Positions 19,001 to 23,825 of a stretch of DNA of 64,000 nucleotides are shown here, one piece after another. A program made the translations under genes and the position numbers. The stretch comes from Hoyosella rhizosphaerae (lineage in GTDB: Bacteria > Actinomycetota > Actinomycetes > Mycobacteriales > Mycobacteriaceae): positions 310,001-374,000 of the forward strand of contig NZ_BMJH01000001.1 of the NCBI RefSeq assembly GCF_014643175.1. Reading direction: 5' to 3'. Under the pieces are notes generated by a model. The model saw only the letters and a list, made by a program, of their open reading frames with translations, did no database searches and was not told the origin of the DNA. The first letter of the stretch is position 1, and every line of letters starts with the position of its first letter.

Positions 19001-20845
19001 GCATACTCGGCGCGCACCGAAGGCGCAGAACCAGCCTGGCAGCCTTTGAGCGTCCAGTACATCGACTTTGCACTGTGGCAACGTGAGTTTCTCGGTGAGC
19101 GCGAAACACCCGATTCGATGTGGAACCAGCAACTGTCGTTCTGGAAATCCGCCTTGGCCGGATCGCCCGACCTGCTGCCTTTGCCGCTCGATAAGCCGCG
19201 CCCCGCGATGATGAGCGCGGCCGCGGCGGTGGAGACAACGGCTGTGCCAGCGGAGGTGCACCGCAAACTCCACGACGTTGCACACGCGACGCACACGACC
19301 CCTTTTATGGTGCTTCACACGGCGCTGACGGTGTTCCTTGCCCGCATCACAGGCACCACCGATATCGTGATCGGCACGCCGACAGCCGGACGTAGTGACT
19401 CGGCGTTACTGGACCTGGTTGGCATGTTCGTCAACACAGTGGCTCTCCGTACGGCCGTAGACCCAGGCGCGACAGCGAATGCACTGCTCGCTGAAGTTCG
19501 GCGCCATAACATCGCCGCATACTCGCACGCCGACATTCCTTTCGAGCACGTGGTCGAAAGCCTTGTGCCACGAACACCGACAACGCACACGCCGCTCTAT
19601 CAAGTCATGTTGACTGTCGAGCAAGCGTCCGAGAATTCATTTGTACTGCCAGGGTTGACGGTAGCGGCAGTCGATCATGAGTTCGCCGTCGCAAAAACAG
19701 ACCTGCTGTTCGGATTCCTCGAACATTCGACGGACGGTAAACCCGCTGGTATCGACGCGTCGATTACCTACCGGACTGATCTGTTCAACCCCTCGACGGT
19801 GGCACGTTTTGCTTCTTGGCTCGTTGATGTTCTGACTGAAATCGTGACTGATCCGGGCGTCATCGTGGGTGACATCGCATTGAAGTCCCACCAGGCGACC
19901 GCTGCGGACGCGACGGACTCGGTTGCAGTGCTCACCGGCATCGGAGAGGTAGTCGACCCTCAGCCACTTCCGCAGTTGTTTGCCCGAGCTGCAGAAAGCG
20001 ATCCATCAAGAGTTGCCGTTCGCGACGCAGAACGCAACGTGACTTACCGCAACCTTGATCGGCGTTCGTCGAGGCTCGCCCGGGTACTGCTCGCGCGGGG
20101 GATCTGCACGGGGATGTCAGTGGCGGTGTCGATCCCGCCGTCAGTGGATGCGGCGGTCGCGATGATGGCGGTCGCTAAAACAGGTGCGACCATCGTTTTC
20201 ACCGATGGAGGGCCAATTTCTGGCGGCCTAGACATTCACTTGGGCATAGGCGTTGGCATTTCGGCGTCAACAGTGGGGCCCGAAGCGAACACTGTGACGT
20301 CGTGGCTGGACCTCAAATCGGACGAGACAGTGGCTGCGATGAAGGCCGCCCCGTCAACGCCAATAACGTACTACGACAGGCCACTGCCAGTGCGAACGGC
20401 CAACACCGCGCTGATCTGCACTCTGGGACAAGCCGATGTACGAGCATGGTTCACGCACGCTGATCTCGCCGCGTTCGCGGGCGGTTCACCGGTGGGAGGC
20501 AATCTCGGATTGCTGCTTTCGCTGATCCGTGGCGACTCGGTAGTGGTCGAGGACGCAGGCAATACCCCATCGTTTGCCGAGGTTGCATTTATGCCCGCAG
20601 GTGAGGGCGATGGTGTGCGCCCGCGGCCGGGGATGACGGCGCTTGTGCTCGACGACAACCTTGCGCCCGTGCCTGCTGGTGTCGAAGGCGATGCATACGT
20701 AGCGGTTTCCGATATGGCGGTCGGTGTAGAAGCTCGCGCGCAGACAGCTGTGTGGATTGTCGCTAACCCGCACCAACCCGGGCGAATGCTCCGGGTTGGT
20801 AAATGCGCACAGATGCGTCCTGACGGAAGCCTTGACCTCAGTTAG
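1058..20845 (+). CDS. Giant nonribosomal peptide synthetase, C-A-T-E-(C-A-T)x4-C-A*
   Basis: The 6595-residue synthetase reads C1 (HHVTIDG at ~146), A1, T1 (GGDS, Ser1010), E (HHLVVDG at ~1214), C2 (HHILVDG ~1712), A2, T2 (Ser2592), C3 (HHIAADG ~2777), A3, T3 (Ser3659), C4 (HHISADG ~3845), A4, T4 (Ser4723), C5 (HHVSADG ~4907), A5, T5 (Ser5778), C6 (HHVAADG ~5963) and a decayed A6 from about 6300. All six HHxxxDG motifs are intact. T1 carries the GGDS form usual before epimerases, so residue 1 should be D and C2 should be DCL type. C1 comes first, which suggests an acylated or otherwise N-capped start. Reading A-domain pocket positions by eye gives DVWSLALVHK, DALFCGGIMK, DLKNVGADVK, DAFFAALIWK and DLKNVGSDVK; only A1 faintly resembles a serine code, so I assign no substrates. 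There is no thioesterase or reductase. The predicted product is a five-residue, probably capped peptide. No MbtH gene is adjacent. Confidence 0.95.
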   Translation: MDYAQRSGGQAAPVGAFPLSPAQQSMWLAQRLNPEVPLNIAMFIEFDQEIDVAVLSRASEQAGREFGSGYLRIVEVDGTPFQFVDREIDDHIVTIDFSREPDPRAAAMSFMRRDYSAPIDLLEDRLAVSYVLTVDAGHQLWYTRMHHVTIDGFGATTMLNRAAEIYSALVSGDASQHKPTDTLRELYEHDAAYRQSGRFRADSEYWSNYTADLPDAVSFAVKSAPAAPVSRVASAPLPRELESSLDASAEKYNGSIAPLSIAAFAAYVARITEQPEVVLSLPVTARTTHAARRSGGMVSNVVPLRLWVGQGTTVRQLIDSVQVQLVGALRHQRYRHEDMRRDSSTVSADRGFFGPMVNIMMFRSEVAFGDVTGRINVLSTGPVEDISVNLYSSTGTSRTHIDFEANPDRYSESELNTHYQRFSRFLRRFVRAGDDDDVTTLTLLDEEELALILDVWNTRRLGVPAGATLSTLLATHRPEAKYALAAVAGTRRLTYSDFENRTNQLARQLVALGVGPEVRVAVAQRRSLDMLVSFWAVLKAGGTYVPVDPDHPHDRIEYVLNTAHPSCVLVATNDAAAFETTTTPVVVVDRPSFLPTDSSPLQPHELRQPVRPDNTAYVLFTSGSTGRPKGVAVSHRAIVNQVLWLIDHYGFGNDDVILQKTPLTFDVSLWELIVPLISGGTMAIAPADAHRDPTELAAIIDRYHVTATSFVPSMLAAFVATADPEQCRSLRHVLAAGEALPTELAARFHQFSSAQLHNLYGPTEFAVHATFARVDNVATRSVPIGSPVANTQAYVLDKGLNPVPIGAAGELYLAGQQLARGYHGRGDLTADRFIACPFGQPGERMYRTGDLVRWADNGSLDYIGRTDFQVKVRGQRIEMGEIESTLVSHPAITHAVVVVRETERGQRIVAYVVADTDATVTSADLQAWSGRTLPTYMIPDVVVMLAELPLSSSGKVDRKALPEPKLDTKSSHYVAPRNATEETLATVMAQVLGVDKVSVEESFFAMGGDSIVSMQLVSRAREAGFIVTPRQVFERQTVAALADVAQHRSLSASSQVVELPGGGVGEAPLLPVGRWMLERGGDYQRFCQAVMVTVPVGAQRRDLEVVLQRLLDRHDALRTTLKLGDPINDPSSGIDAATMDIYPPGSVLVADRIWEVPIAAELDSGEFDSDEFDDLVARELEAAAGRLDPSTGLMHQFVWFTSRNGHSRLLLVLHHLVVDGVSWRIIIPDLAVIGATYAHGEQPPESASGTSIRRWAHGLADITKHQGHSHPIVSELSYWRDALDNADVPLTGVIFDPERDTVDTAAQHTVTLPADLTKDLLSAVSTLRVGMQDALLTALAVSISQLRDEQGMHRDDVVVSVEGHGREESVLPGAELSSTVGWFTSIYPVALSLSGSQVRDTTTLGNIAIGAALKHVKQQLAEVPNNGIGFGLLRYLNNVTQPVLASHPHPQVSFNYLGRLTTVDISDELRANGWLPSREGARHNSVSGGAMAMPAALDINAHIEETKAGPQLVVNLSYATRVVTEREVASLATHWRSALTSIVAYANTPSASGLTPSDFDLVSATHGDITVWESQFHAIDDVWPLAPLQSGLLYHAQLAHDEVDVYTAQIVLELTGAVDADALRSACASLLNRHPSLRAAFTINAAGEPVQVVASTVDVPWRVCDVHDGAGTFANIAYEERATPFDMAAPPLIRFALVRHTADHVSLVITSHHILVDGWSMPLIVTELLGTYVLLKTSGNLSTLPPARSYRDFLAWLTSKPRQPSLHAWQRALEGASEPTLLAGLGQSSASTTESVDLDRHISPQLMAALERVAREVGVTVNTIIQVAWGILVSRLLDRDDVVFGATVSGRPAELVGANKTIGLFINTVPVRIQLRATDSVADILTRVQHEQAELLDHHHVSLADIMSNTGAGALFDTLTVFESYPVDRAGLTEDTDLAGMHVRDVAVTDATHYPFALVVLTDTGLTLRAKYLPSVFTRSDAKSLLYGLECVLTAMTTDVSVSVGSVDILPEDERATLVPVYGLPGTSPVLLADIFTHTAETFPGRPAITCGTKQWTYQHLNDDSTRLARLLIQRGARAEEPIAIAMARSCESILSVWSITKTGAPLLPIDPRYPHDRIAYLLSDARVTIGLTTAIHRPSLPDSVEWIIVDDPSTEAELVHHAHTPLVPGDLNANVRCDNAAYLLYTSGSTGLPKGVAVTHRGLANFRDEQQQRYHANEFSRVLHVSSPSFDASMLEYLLGFGVGAHVIIAPPEVYAGEELEHLLHTQQVTHSFLTPGVLSTLNPSAVRDLQHLCAGGEDVPASLVAQWAPGRNLYNGYGPTETTIMVAISDPLAAEEPVTLGGPIRGTSAVVLDSHLRPVPVGVPGELYVAGLGLARGYHERAPLTATSFVANPFGIPGDRLYRTGDIVSWVRDASGDLSIKYIGRSDFQIKIRGLRVELGEIDSALELHPSVRTAVTLAHKADDGVVRLASYVLPSDRMLSGGTGSSGGTGSSGGTSHDVDPAELSAFLAQHVPAHMVPSVIIVLTELPLTVNGKVDRRRLPEPVFEQHSGEYEAPINATEQAIADVFAEVIDIATVSRHDSFFELGGNSLSATRVVSRIRSALDANMTVRALFDYPTVSALAQHLEADAAHAEARPHLVPVPRSGELPLSPAQQRMWFLNQFDTASPVYNIALALKLVGELDVEALTTALADVVERHETLRTIYPNTPQGPVQIIRDGAATDLRLHTETVGTGEAVERAKAIAAQGFDVSAEIPIRVHLLTSSAHEHHLVLVVHHIAADGSSMAPLAYDVMAAYNARTTGHAPQWETLDVQYADFSVWQRNLLGDPNDESSLGVQQVQFWREQLKGVPEALGLPIDFPRPPQQSNRGRSLRTVLDADMQQRISDCATDAGVTDFMVIHAALAVMLARITGETDITVGTPVAGRGEPALEPLIGMFVNTLALRTTVDHDVSFREFLAHVRDRDAAAFSNTDVPFETIVDAVAPTRSTAHTPLFQVMLGFQNLDLPAVKLGDLDITASGIDTGTAKFDLQFTVSERFTDSHRTAGYDLEVNYATDLFADRTAAGLTQRFVAVLDRLLTAPDTAVGVVDILLEDELSTLASLVSSRAPYVPEHGSLIGMFRAVAQRAPSARAITQRDITVTYAELDEASDTLAAHLARCGVGPDDTVSIVLPRSVAWVVTMLAVWKCGAAYSPIDPTFPADRIALIIETTEASAVVVSADSRAFDTADRPCFSVTQQGLIVDGADNPGRLVVPSDRWTEPGAGQRLGWVISTSGSTGKPKPTQVLMAGIANTVCYYTELLGLNSLDGVFVASSPSFDLTQKNVWSALTAGAEVFLALPGFDPIEILNDIAANPRIAATNMSPAAFEILVEQDKTKVLTQLRVCVLGGEQVHRDPLVYLFNSGVQFLNAYGPTEAADVVSVAAVNDQPDPLPIGTSFPGVELYVLDGRLRPVPPGSTGELYIGGVCVGRGYRGMSGVTASRYIANPMGAYGDRLYRTGDLVTLRHDGNLVYVGRTDFQVKIRGLRIELGEIESALTRIEGVAQSFVLAHRDNAVGDRLVAYVVATPDAIIDGGALRDTLTTVLPEYMVPSAIVVLDEFPLNANGKIDRRALPAPQFDTHSVDFVEPEGDLEMVVADVFAAVLGIANVSATASFFDLGGNSLAATRVLGRITEATSSTVSMRDLFNAPTVRGLAHLISTSATNVAVRLEPQTRPEPLPLSLAQSRMWVLNQYDVHSPEYNIPLTVRLDGPVDTDALIGAVYDVVQRHEVLRTYYPNTSDGPVQVIDASGRLSDTVAQIDVRDTTADKLAADVLSFAAQGFDVTTGRPWRAIIWRVSATHHLFEFVAHHISADGASLQPLARDLIQAYDARRHGSDVAWNPLPVQYADYALWQREMLGDSSDENSRSATQIRYWKRILDGMPDLLELPTDRPRPAVRSLAGATQMFTLDASIHRALADVARNHRATMFMVMHAAYATLLARISGTSDIAIGTAVAGRNVPELDDLVGMFVNTVVLRTNISTSATFTELLDQVREADLSAFAHTDVPFEQLVEQLAPVRSESHAPLFQVVLGLQHATPSVVPWGEATASFDAVDVGVAKFDLALDVVEHHDDDGSPDGISAYMNYSTALFDAETINRFVYGFTQLVKHIIASPTDCVGDADLLSAYERDALVPAVGAKAAEPVVLKDLLTTAAEQNPDGTAVEYGERSLTYTELDRWTNQIARVLITAGIGAESTVAIAAPRSVYSLAAIWAIAKTGAAFLPIDPSHPTERIIHMLADSGATLGLTVAEHGRSLPDTAKWVHLDINSTLTAVSAADDSPIAPSELLRPVTDLNAAYIIYTSGSTGTPKGVVVHHRGLATVASEERRVLDVDAQSRVMLFASPSFDASVFEILMAVCAGAAAVIAPPSIVGGSALGDFLRSRGITHAFLTPSVLATVEHNARFPELRSLAVAGEVCPPELVAAWAPHTRMVNLYGPTETTIWTTSTAALRAEQPVTIGGPIAGNDVLVLDDRLKPVPVGVAGELYITAVGEARGYLGRMDLTSSRFVANPYGKPGQRMYRSGDLVRWDRDGNVHYLGRTDFQVKLRGLRIELGEVETLVATHPYVASAVAMIHRDSTFGDHLIAYVVRAKTRDVDADIDVSELRDFVAHRAPSYMVPTQFIVLDELPISVNGKLDRRRLPAPNFDLTRTAFRGPTTPVEELIAAVFTEVLGGAAVSVDDSFFDVGGNSLSATKVVARVSEALGVDVGIRDLFDAPTVEQLATHVQQLSATRTRLPLDARPRPSVVPLSLAQQRVRFLNEFEPQSWAYNIPLVVELRGEVDADAMALAFRDVVTRHEVLRTIYPNTADGPVQVVLPADNSPELARVAVADGDDIRGRIEAIAKTLFNVSSEIPVRAELISVNETHHYLVVVIHHVSADGASMAPLAADLLVAYQDRRGGSEPTWEPLPVQYADFALWQRDLLGDDSDPNSLLSEQLTYWTQQLADLPEQLALPTDRPRPPVQSMAGASYRLPLDDECFDAFATMVRQRHATPFMGVHAALSVLLASLSGSADIAVGTPVAGRGQAALDRLVGMFVNTLVLRTTVEGTQSFSGLLEQVRETDLAAFTHTDLPFERIVDALNPVRSQAHSPLFQVLLSFQNEGIPALTLPGLEVIPLEAGAESAKFDLQLTITEPSDGHPRELIVTYATDLFDHTTIAGITERFVRLLRDVTDAPDRPLREFDLLTAAERREQQTWMHGIVRELPAASPVAEIRRVCETSPHITAVETATDSLTYAELDHWSDAIAHRLRTSGVGPDHVVALAIPRSAHWVVAMLAVWKVGAAYAPIDTAFPADRVTAVLEDINASIVLTTPQWQHLDLVAENRRIVLAEPPAATEHSNTATPHRWAEPGAGQRLGYVISTSGSTGRPKPTLVQFAGIHNTLRWFLETVPLEAGDGVLVASAPTFDLTQKQVWTALMSGATLHLSADVFDPHTILTTMRDHRIVLANMAPSACEALIDSDEHNALAGLRTLVLGGEPIRLKPLRRLMDAGLVVLNSYGPTEASDVVSFQTVDAQTEPVPIGLPVPNVTLHVLDQWLRPVPTGVAGELYVSGVCVGRGYGGLPALTADRFVANPAGVGERMYRTGDLVRWRKDGSLDYLGRTDFQVKVRGLRIELGEIETALIGAPAVNQALVVAQRGDALGDRLVAYIVWDHSVDTSVGELRAHIAKSLPDYMIPNVIIPIDAFPLNASGKIDRSALPTPDFVTIGDEFVAPRNAVEELLARIYSTVLGLDRISTHSSFFDAGGNSLSALKVLSQVNAEFAITLRVNDIFDHPSVADLAPRVIALVANGADRPPLERRNRPEFPPLSFAQKWMWLLNRLDPSQGTYNIPMALTLTGNLDVAALEQAIVDVVQRHETVRTIFPTRDGEPYQHVLSMDDVDTSLHVEHIEPSAIADHLIRYVSQGFDVEKQPPFRVQLIELDADNHVLVMVAHHVAADGFSMPPLARDVMVAYSARTEGAEPAWQPLSVQYIDFALWQREFLGERETPDSMWNQQLSFWKSALAGSPDLLPLPLDKPRPAMMSAAAAVETTAVPAEVHRKLHDVAHATHTTPFMVLHTALTVFLARITGTTDIVIGTPTAGRSDSALLDLVGMFVNTVALRTAVDPGATANALLAEVRRHNIAAYSHADIPFEHVVESLVPRTPTTHTPLYQVMLTVEQASENSFVLPGLTVAAVDHEFAVAKTDLLFGFLEHSTDGKPAGIDASITYRTDLFNPSTVARFASWLVDVLTEIVTDPGVIVGDIALKSHQATAADATDSVAVLTGIGEVVDPQPLPQLFARAAESDPSRVAVRDAERNVTYRNLDRRSSRLARVLLARGICTGMSVAVSIPPSVDAAVAMMAVAKTGATIVFTDGGPISGGLDIHLGIGVGISASTVGPEANTVTSWLDLKSDETVAAMKAAPSTPITYYDRPLPVRTANTALICTLGQADVRAWFTHADLAAFAGGSPVGGNLGLLLSLIRGDSVVVEDAGNTPSFAEVAFMPAGEGDGVRPRPGMTALVLDDNLAPVPAGVEGDAYVAVSDMAVGVEARAQTAVWIVANPHQPGRMLRVGKCAQMRPDGSLDLS
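8504..8550 (+). repeat. 18-bp in-frame tandem repeat inside NRPS domain A2
   Basis: Two full copies (8504-8521, 8522-8539) and a partial third of an 18-base unit encode SGGTGS repeats. They lie in the C-terminal subdomain of A2, between the DFQIKIRG region and the NGKVDRR lysine motif, where the other A domains have a short loop. The unit length is a multiple of three, so slippage would change loop length without breaking the frame. Confidence 0.85.
19960..20842 (+). other. Decayed terminal adenylation domain (A6*) of the NRPS
   Basis: The last ~295 residues start like an A domain (PLPQLFARAAESDPSRVAV, RNVTYRNLDRRSSRLARVLL). The P-loop TSGSTG is replaced by ICTLGQ, and the YGPTE block is missing altogether. 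A VLDDNLAPVPAGVEGDAYVA stretch survives, the RTGD motif has become RVGK, and the protein stops at DGSLDLS, where sibling domains continue DYLGRTDFQVK. The lysine-bearing subdomain and any carrier domain are absent, so adenylation should be impossible. It is a remnant or a structural cap, not an active module. Confidence 0.85.
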
Positions 20846-21953
20846 CGGAAACGCGGGCAGCGTCAGACGGACTCGTCGCTGCCTTCTGCTGCTCGGTGAG
20901 GAAGGCATCAATGTATGGCCACGTGGTTTCGCTTGCATGCGGGCCCGCTAGTACCCCAAGGTGGCTGCCGGGTGCAGTTTCAAACTGGAACGACGGCGCA
21001 TTAGTTAACACCGATTTGAGGTGCCGCGCGGCAGGCACAGAAGTGATGGCGTCGCCCGTGCCGGCGATAGCAAGGACAGGGACTGAAACCTTACTCAAAT
21101 CGACGCGTCGATCACCAAGAATAAGCTGGCCCTTGGCGAGGTCATTTCGGATCATGATCCGCTTCCACAGCTGAAGGTACAAACGTCCTGGATAACCAGG
21201 CATTTGGGCCATGAACCGTTCGATTGCCTCCATGCGTGCAAGCGTTTCGGTGTTTCGGAGGTTCTGTGCGATAAACCACGGCTTTTTCAGTTCGCGCTGG
21301 AATGCGGTTGCTCGGAACGTCAACTTCACGAATGGCGACGGCATTCCGCCCATAGCCATTGTTCCCAATGTTGTGACGCGGCCGCCAGTGAACTTGGCTG
21401 CAGTTCGCAGCGGATATAAGTTGGGCAACTTCGAATAGTCAATAGGGGTGGCGACTGTGGCGATCGACCGAATCGGCTGGTCTGAGTGTGCCGCCGCGGA
21501 CAGCAGCGCCATCGTTCCGCCGAGGCACCAGCACACAAGGTCTACGGGTTTTCCACCGTGCTCTTGGGATACTCGCGCGATCGCGGCGGGAATGATGTCG
21601 TCAATCCATTCTTCAAAGCCGAGCTTTCGGTCAGCGAACCCGATCGTTCCGTAGTCGATGACGTACGGGGTGCGGCCGGTGTCGATGAGGTGTTGAGCAA
21701 GGCTTTGGCCCGGCCTCAGATCGAAGCAACTGATGGGGACTGCAAGTGGCGGTATGAGCAGTACTGGGTGATCGTTGTCGTCAGCGTTGCGAGGTGGAAC
21801 GTCATACTTCCGGAGCGTGCGGTGCGGGCCATCCGAGATAATGGTTGATGGAACAGGACTCGGTGCCTCAAGGCCCTCGCCAAACGTCAGTTTCCATGCG
21901 TTGCGGGCCGCGAGGGGGATTTCCCTGCGAGGAAGGGCGATGCGCACGCTCAT
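20838..21953 (-). CDS. PhaC-like alpha/beta hydrolase with cysteine nucleophile
   Basis: The 371-residue protein resembles poly(3-hydroxyalkanoate) synthase-type alpha/beta hydrolases. The nucleophile elbow reads VCWCLGGT with Cys143 in the catalytic place; the acid is probably Asp301 (AGTGDAITS) and the histidine His331 (GSHLGVLAG). PhaC enzymes move acyl groups from CoA thioesters through a covalent Cys adduct. It is only about 370 residues long, like class III PhaC or its relatives, and no phaE, phaA or phaB partner is visible. Its stop codon overlaps the NRPS stop by 8 bases in convergent orientation. Because the NRPS lacks a thioesterase, this enzyme is a candidate for chain release or acyl transfer in trans; that is inference. 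The start is supported by AAGGAGT at 21961-21967. Confidence 0.8.
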   Translation of the reverse strand: MSVRIALPRREIPLAARNAWKLTFGEGLEAPSPVPSTIISDGPHRTLRKYDVPPRNADDNDHPVLLIPPLAVPISCFDLRPGQSLAQHLIDTGRTPYVIDYGTIGFADRKLGFEEWIDDIIPAAIARVSQEHGGKPVDLVCWCLGGTMALLSAAAHSDQPIRSIATVATPIDYSKLPNLYPLRTAAKFTGGRVTTLGTMAMGGMPSPFVKLTFRATAFQRELKKPWFIAQNLRNTETLARMEAIERFMAQMPGYPGRLYLQLWKRIMIRNDLAKGQLILGDRRVDLSKVSVPVLAIAGTGDAITSVPAARHLKSVLTNAPSFQFETAPGSHLGVLAGPHASETTWPYIDAFLTEQQKAATSPSDAARVSAN

Positions 21954-22366
21954 TCGGCTTACTCCTTACATACGAGGTGGCCGAAGATGACGGCGATGGC
22001 GCCGATGCCACCCACTGTTACTGAGACATCTTGTCACGTGATCGAGATTGGGTGAAGCATGGCGTGGGGAATCCCACACCGAGGCCGACAAAATGCGCAT
22101 TTCAACTACGCGAGTTTCTAGCCCCCACAAATGCCGTCATCCAATTGGCGTATCGACGAAAAATCACAAACTACCTAAACTGAACTAGCGATTGTGATTA
22201 CATTTTTCTGTGAATACAACATCGACAGTAGGTGGGGTTAACCCAGGATCCGTCGACGGAAAGTGTTGTGCATCAGTAATACTCGCGAGGGGACCAGGAG
22301 GAGCGAGGATCTAAGTCGCACGTCACAACGCTCGAGACCAAGCTGAAACATTCTTGGTTCCGAAAT
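21954..22366. other. Intergenic region between the PhaC-like and C-domain-like genes
   Basis: This 413-base divergent spacer is more AT-rich than its flanks, especially about 22140-22220. It contains the 8-bp palindrome TCACGTGA at 22034-22041, close to the hydrolase start, and the 10-bp palindrome GGGTTAACCC at 22235-22244, on the side of the C-domain-like gene. An AGGAGG at 22296-22301 has no start codon at a usual distance. I see no coding potential. Confidence 0.6.
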
Positions 22367-23812
22367 ATGCGTGACACCAAAACCAACGACTTTCTTTCAT
22401 CGTGTAACACTCCGGGGGCAAATGTGGATATACCAAGCGTGAAGAGGGCTACCCAAACTACACGCGACGACACGCTCCTGCCGCTTACCTCAGCGCAGTC
22501 AGCAGCGTGGTTCGCCCAACGAATGAACCCCCACACCCCGGACTGCATCGCGCGATACGTCGATATTCACACAGCGCACGGCGACGACGCCATCAACGCC
22601 GAGGCCCTTTCTATTGAGGCCCTCCGAGCAGCAATAACGCAAGCTTCACTCGAATGCGCCCTGTCAACGGTGCGCATCACCGAGCGCAACGGGTGGCCGT
22701 ATCAACAACTCGACTCGCAACACCTTCATATCCACCAAGTTGATTTGCGTGAAGAACCTGACCCAGTTGCCGCCGCGCATGACTGGATGTGCCTGCATCG
22801 CTCCACACCAGTCGACACCAACCGTGAAGCGCTCTTCTCAACGGCGCTCCTCATCGTCGCGGACAACCGCACACTGTGGTACTTCCGAGCACACCGTGTC
22901 ATCGCGGATCCAGCAGGCGTCGTCGTCTACCAGCGACGTACCGCCGCGATCTACTCCGCACTCGTCGCAGAGCGAAGCATTCCCACGTTCCGCGGCCTCA
23001 CAATCGCGCATACCGTCGAGCACGATCGCCGATACTCATCAACAGACCGATTCGGATCCGACCACGCATTCTGGGCCGAGCAACTCAGCGGTGTGCGCGC
23101 CCCAATAAGTTTCGCTGGCAAAACCGCACCCGCTTCCGTTGCGACGATTCGTTCGACCGCCACGCTGTCGCCGTCAACACTAGAAGCCGTCAACGCGGTC
23201 GCCCAATACGCAGGCGCGACGGTCGGTTCGGCAGTCACTGCCGCGTTCATCGCGTACTTCACCCGCATTACCGGTTCCACCGACCCGACCATCACCTTTC
23301 CGGTGACGGCACGCACCACCATGGCACTACGCCATTCGCCAGGCGTGCTCGCCAACCTTGTCCCGCTGCGACCAAGCATCACCGAATCAAGCACCGTAGC
23401 CGACACGCTGCGGCAAACCCGCCGTTGCGTCGCCGACGCCGTGCGACACCAGCAGTACCGCGTCGACGACATTGTCCGCGAACTCGGGGTCATCGGACCT
23501 CAAGCAACCCATTTCGGACCCACAGTCAACGTGGCCTTCGGCGATCCCACACTGAGCTTCGGATCTACCACGGCAGTCATCAACGCACTCACCGACGGAC
23601 TCGTCTACGACCTCACCGTCAATATCCACTTCGACGCACACGATGCACTCATCATTGAGTTCGAAGCGAACCCTGCACTGTATGGCGAGGCAGAAGTTGC
23701 GTCACACCATCAACGATTCATGACCTTCCTGCACGCATTCGCCACCGTCGACCCCGACACCACACTCAATCGAGTGCCAGGGGTGCGCCCACAGTTCCAG
23801 GTAATCCAGTAG
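22367..23812 (+). CDS. Stand-alone condensation-domain protein with a degenerate active site
   Basis: The 481-residue protein is a single C domain that aligns throughout with the first C domain of the NRPS: SAQSAAWFAQRMNP against SPAQQSMWLAQRLNP, TFPVTARTTMALRHSPGV against SLPVTARTTHAARRSGGM, and FGPTVNV against FGPMVNI. The HHxxxDG motif reads HRVIADP (residues 176-182), so the catalytic second histidine is Arg177 and the glycine is proline. It should not catalyse peptide bonds. It could act as a structural or docking partner, a carrier-protein binder, or be a relic; it is full length with no frame break, which argues against simple decay. The ATG at 22367 lacks a good ribosome site; GTG 22439 is an in-frame alternative. 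Confidence 0.85.
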   Translation: MRDTKTNDFLSSCNTPGANVDIPSVKRATQTTRDDTLLPLTSAQSAAWFAQRMNPHTPDCIARYVDIHTAHGDDAINAEALSIEALRAAITQASLECALSTVRITERNGWPYQQLDSQHLHIHQVDLREEPDPVAAAHDWMCLHRSTPVDTNREALFSTALLIVADNRTLWYFRAHRVIADPAGVVVYQRRTAAIYSALVAERSIPTFRGLTIAHTVEHDRRYSSTDRFGSDHAFWAEQLSGVRAPISFAGKTAPASVATIRSTATLSPSTLEAVNAVAQYAGATVGSAVTAAFIAYFTRITGSTDPTITFPVTARTTMALRHSPGVLANLVPLRPSITESSTVADTLRQTRRCVADAVRHQQYRVDDIVRELGVIGPQATHFGPTVNVAFGDPTLSFGSTTAVINALTDGLVYDLTVNIHFDAHDALIIEFEANPALYGEAEVASHHQRFMTFLHAFATVDPDTTLNRVPGVRPQFQVIQ

Positions 23813-23825
23813 GTTCGGTCGCCGT

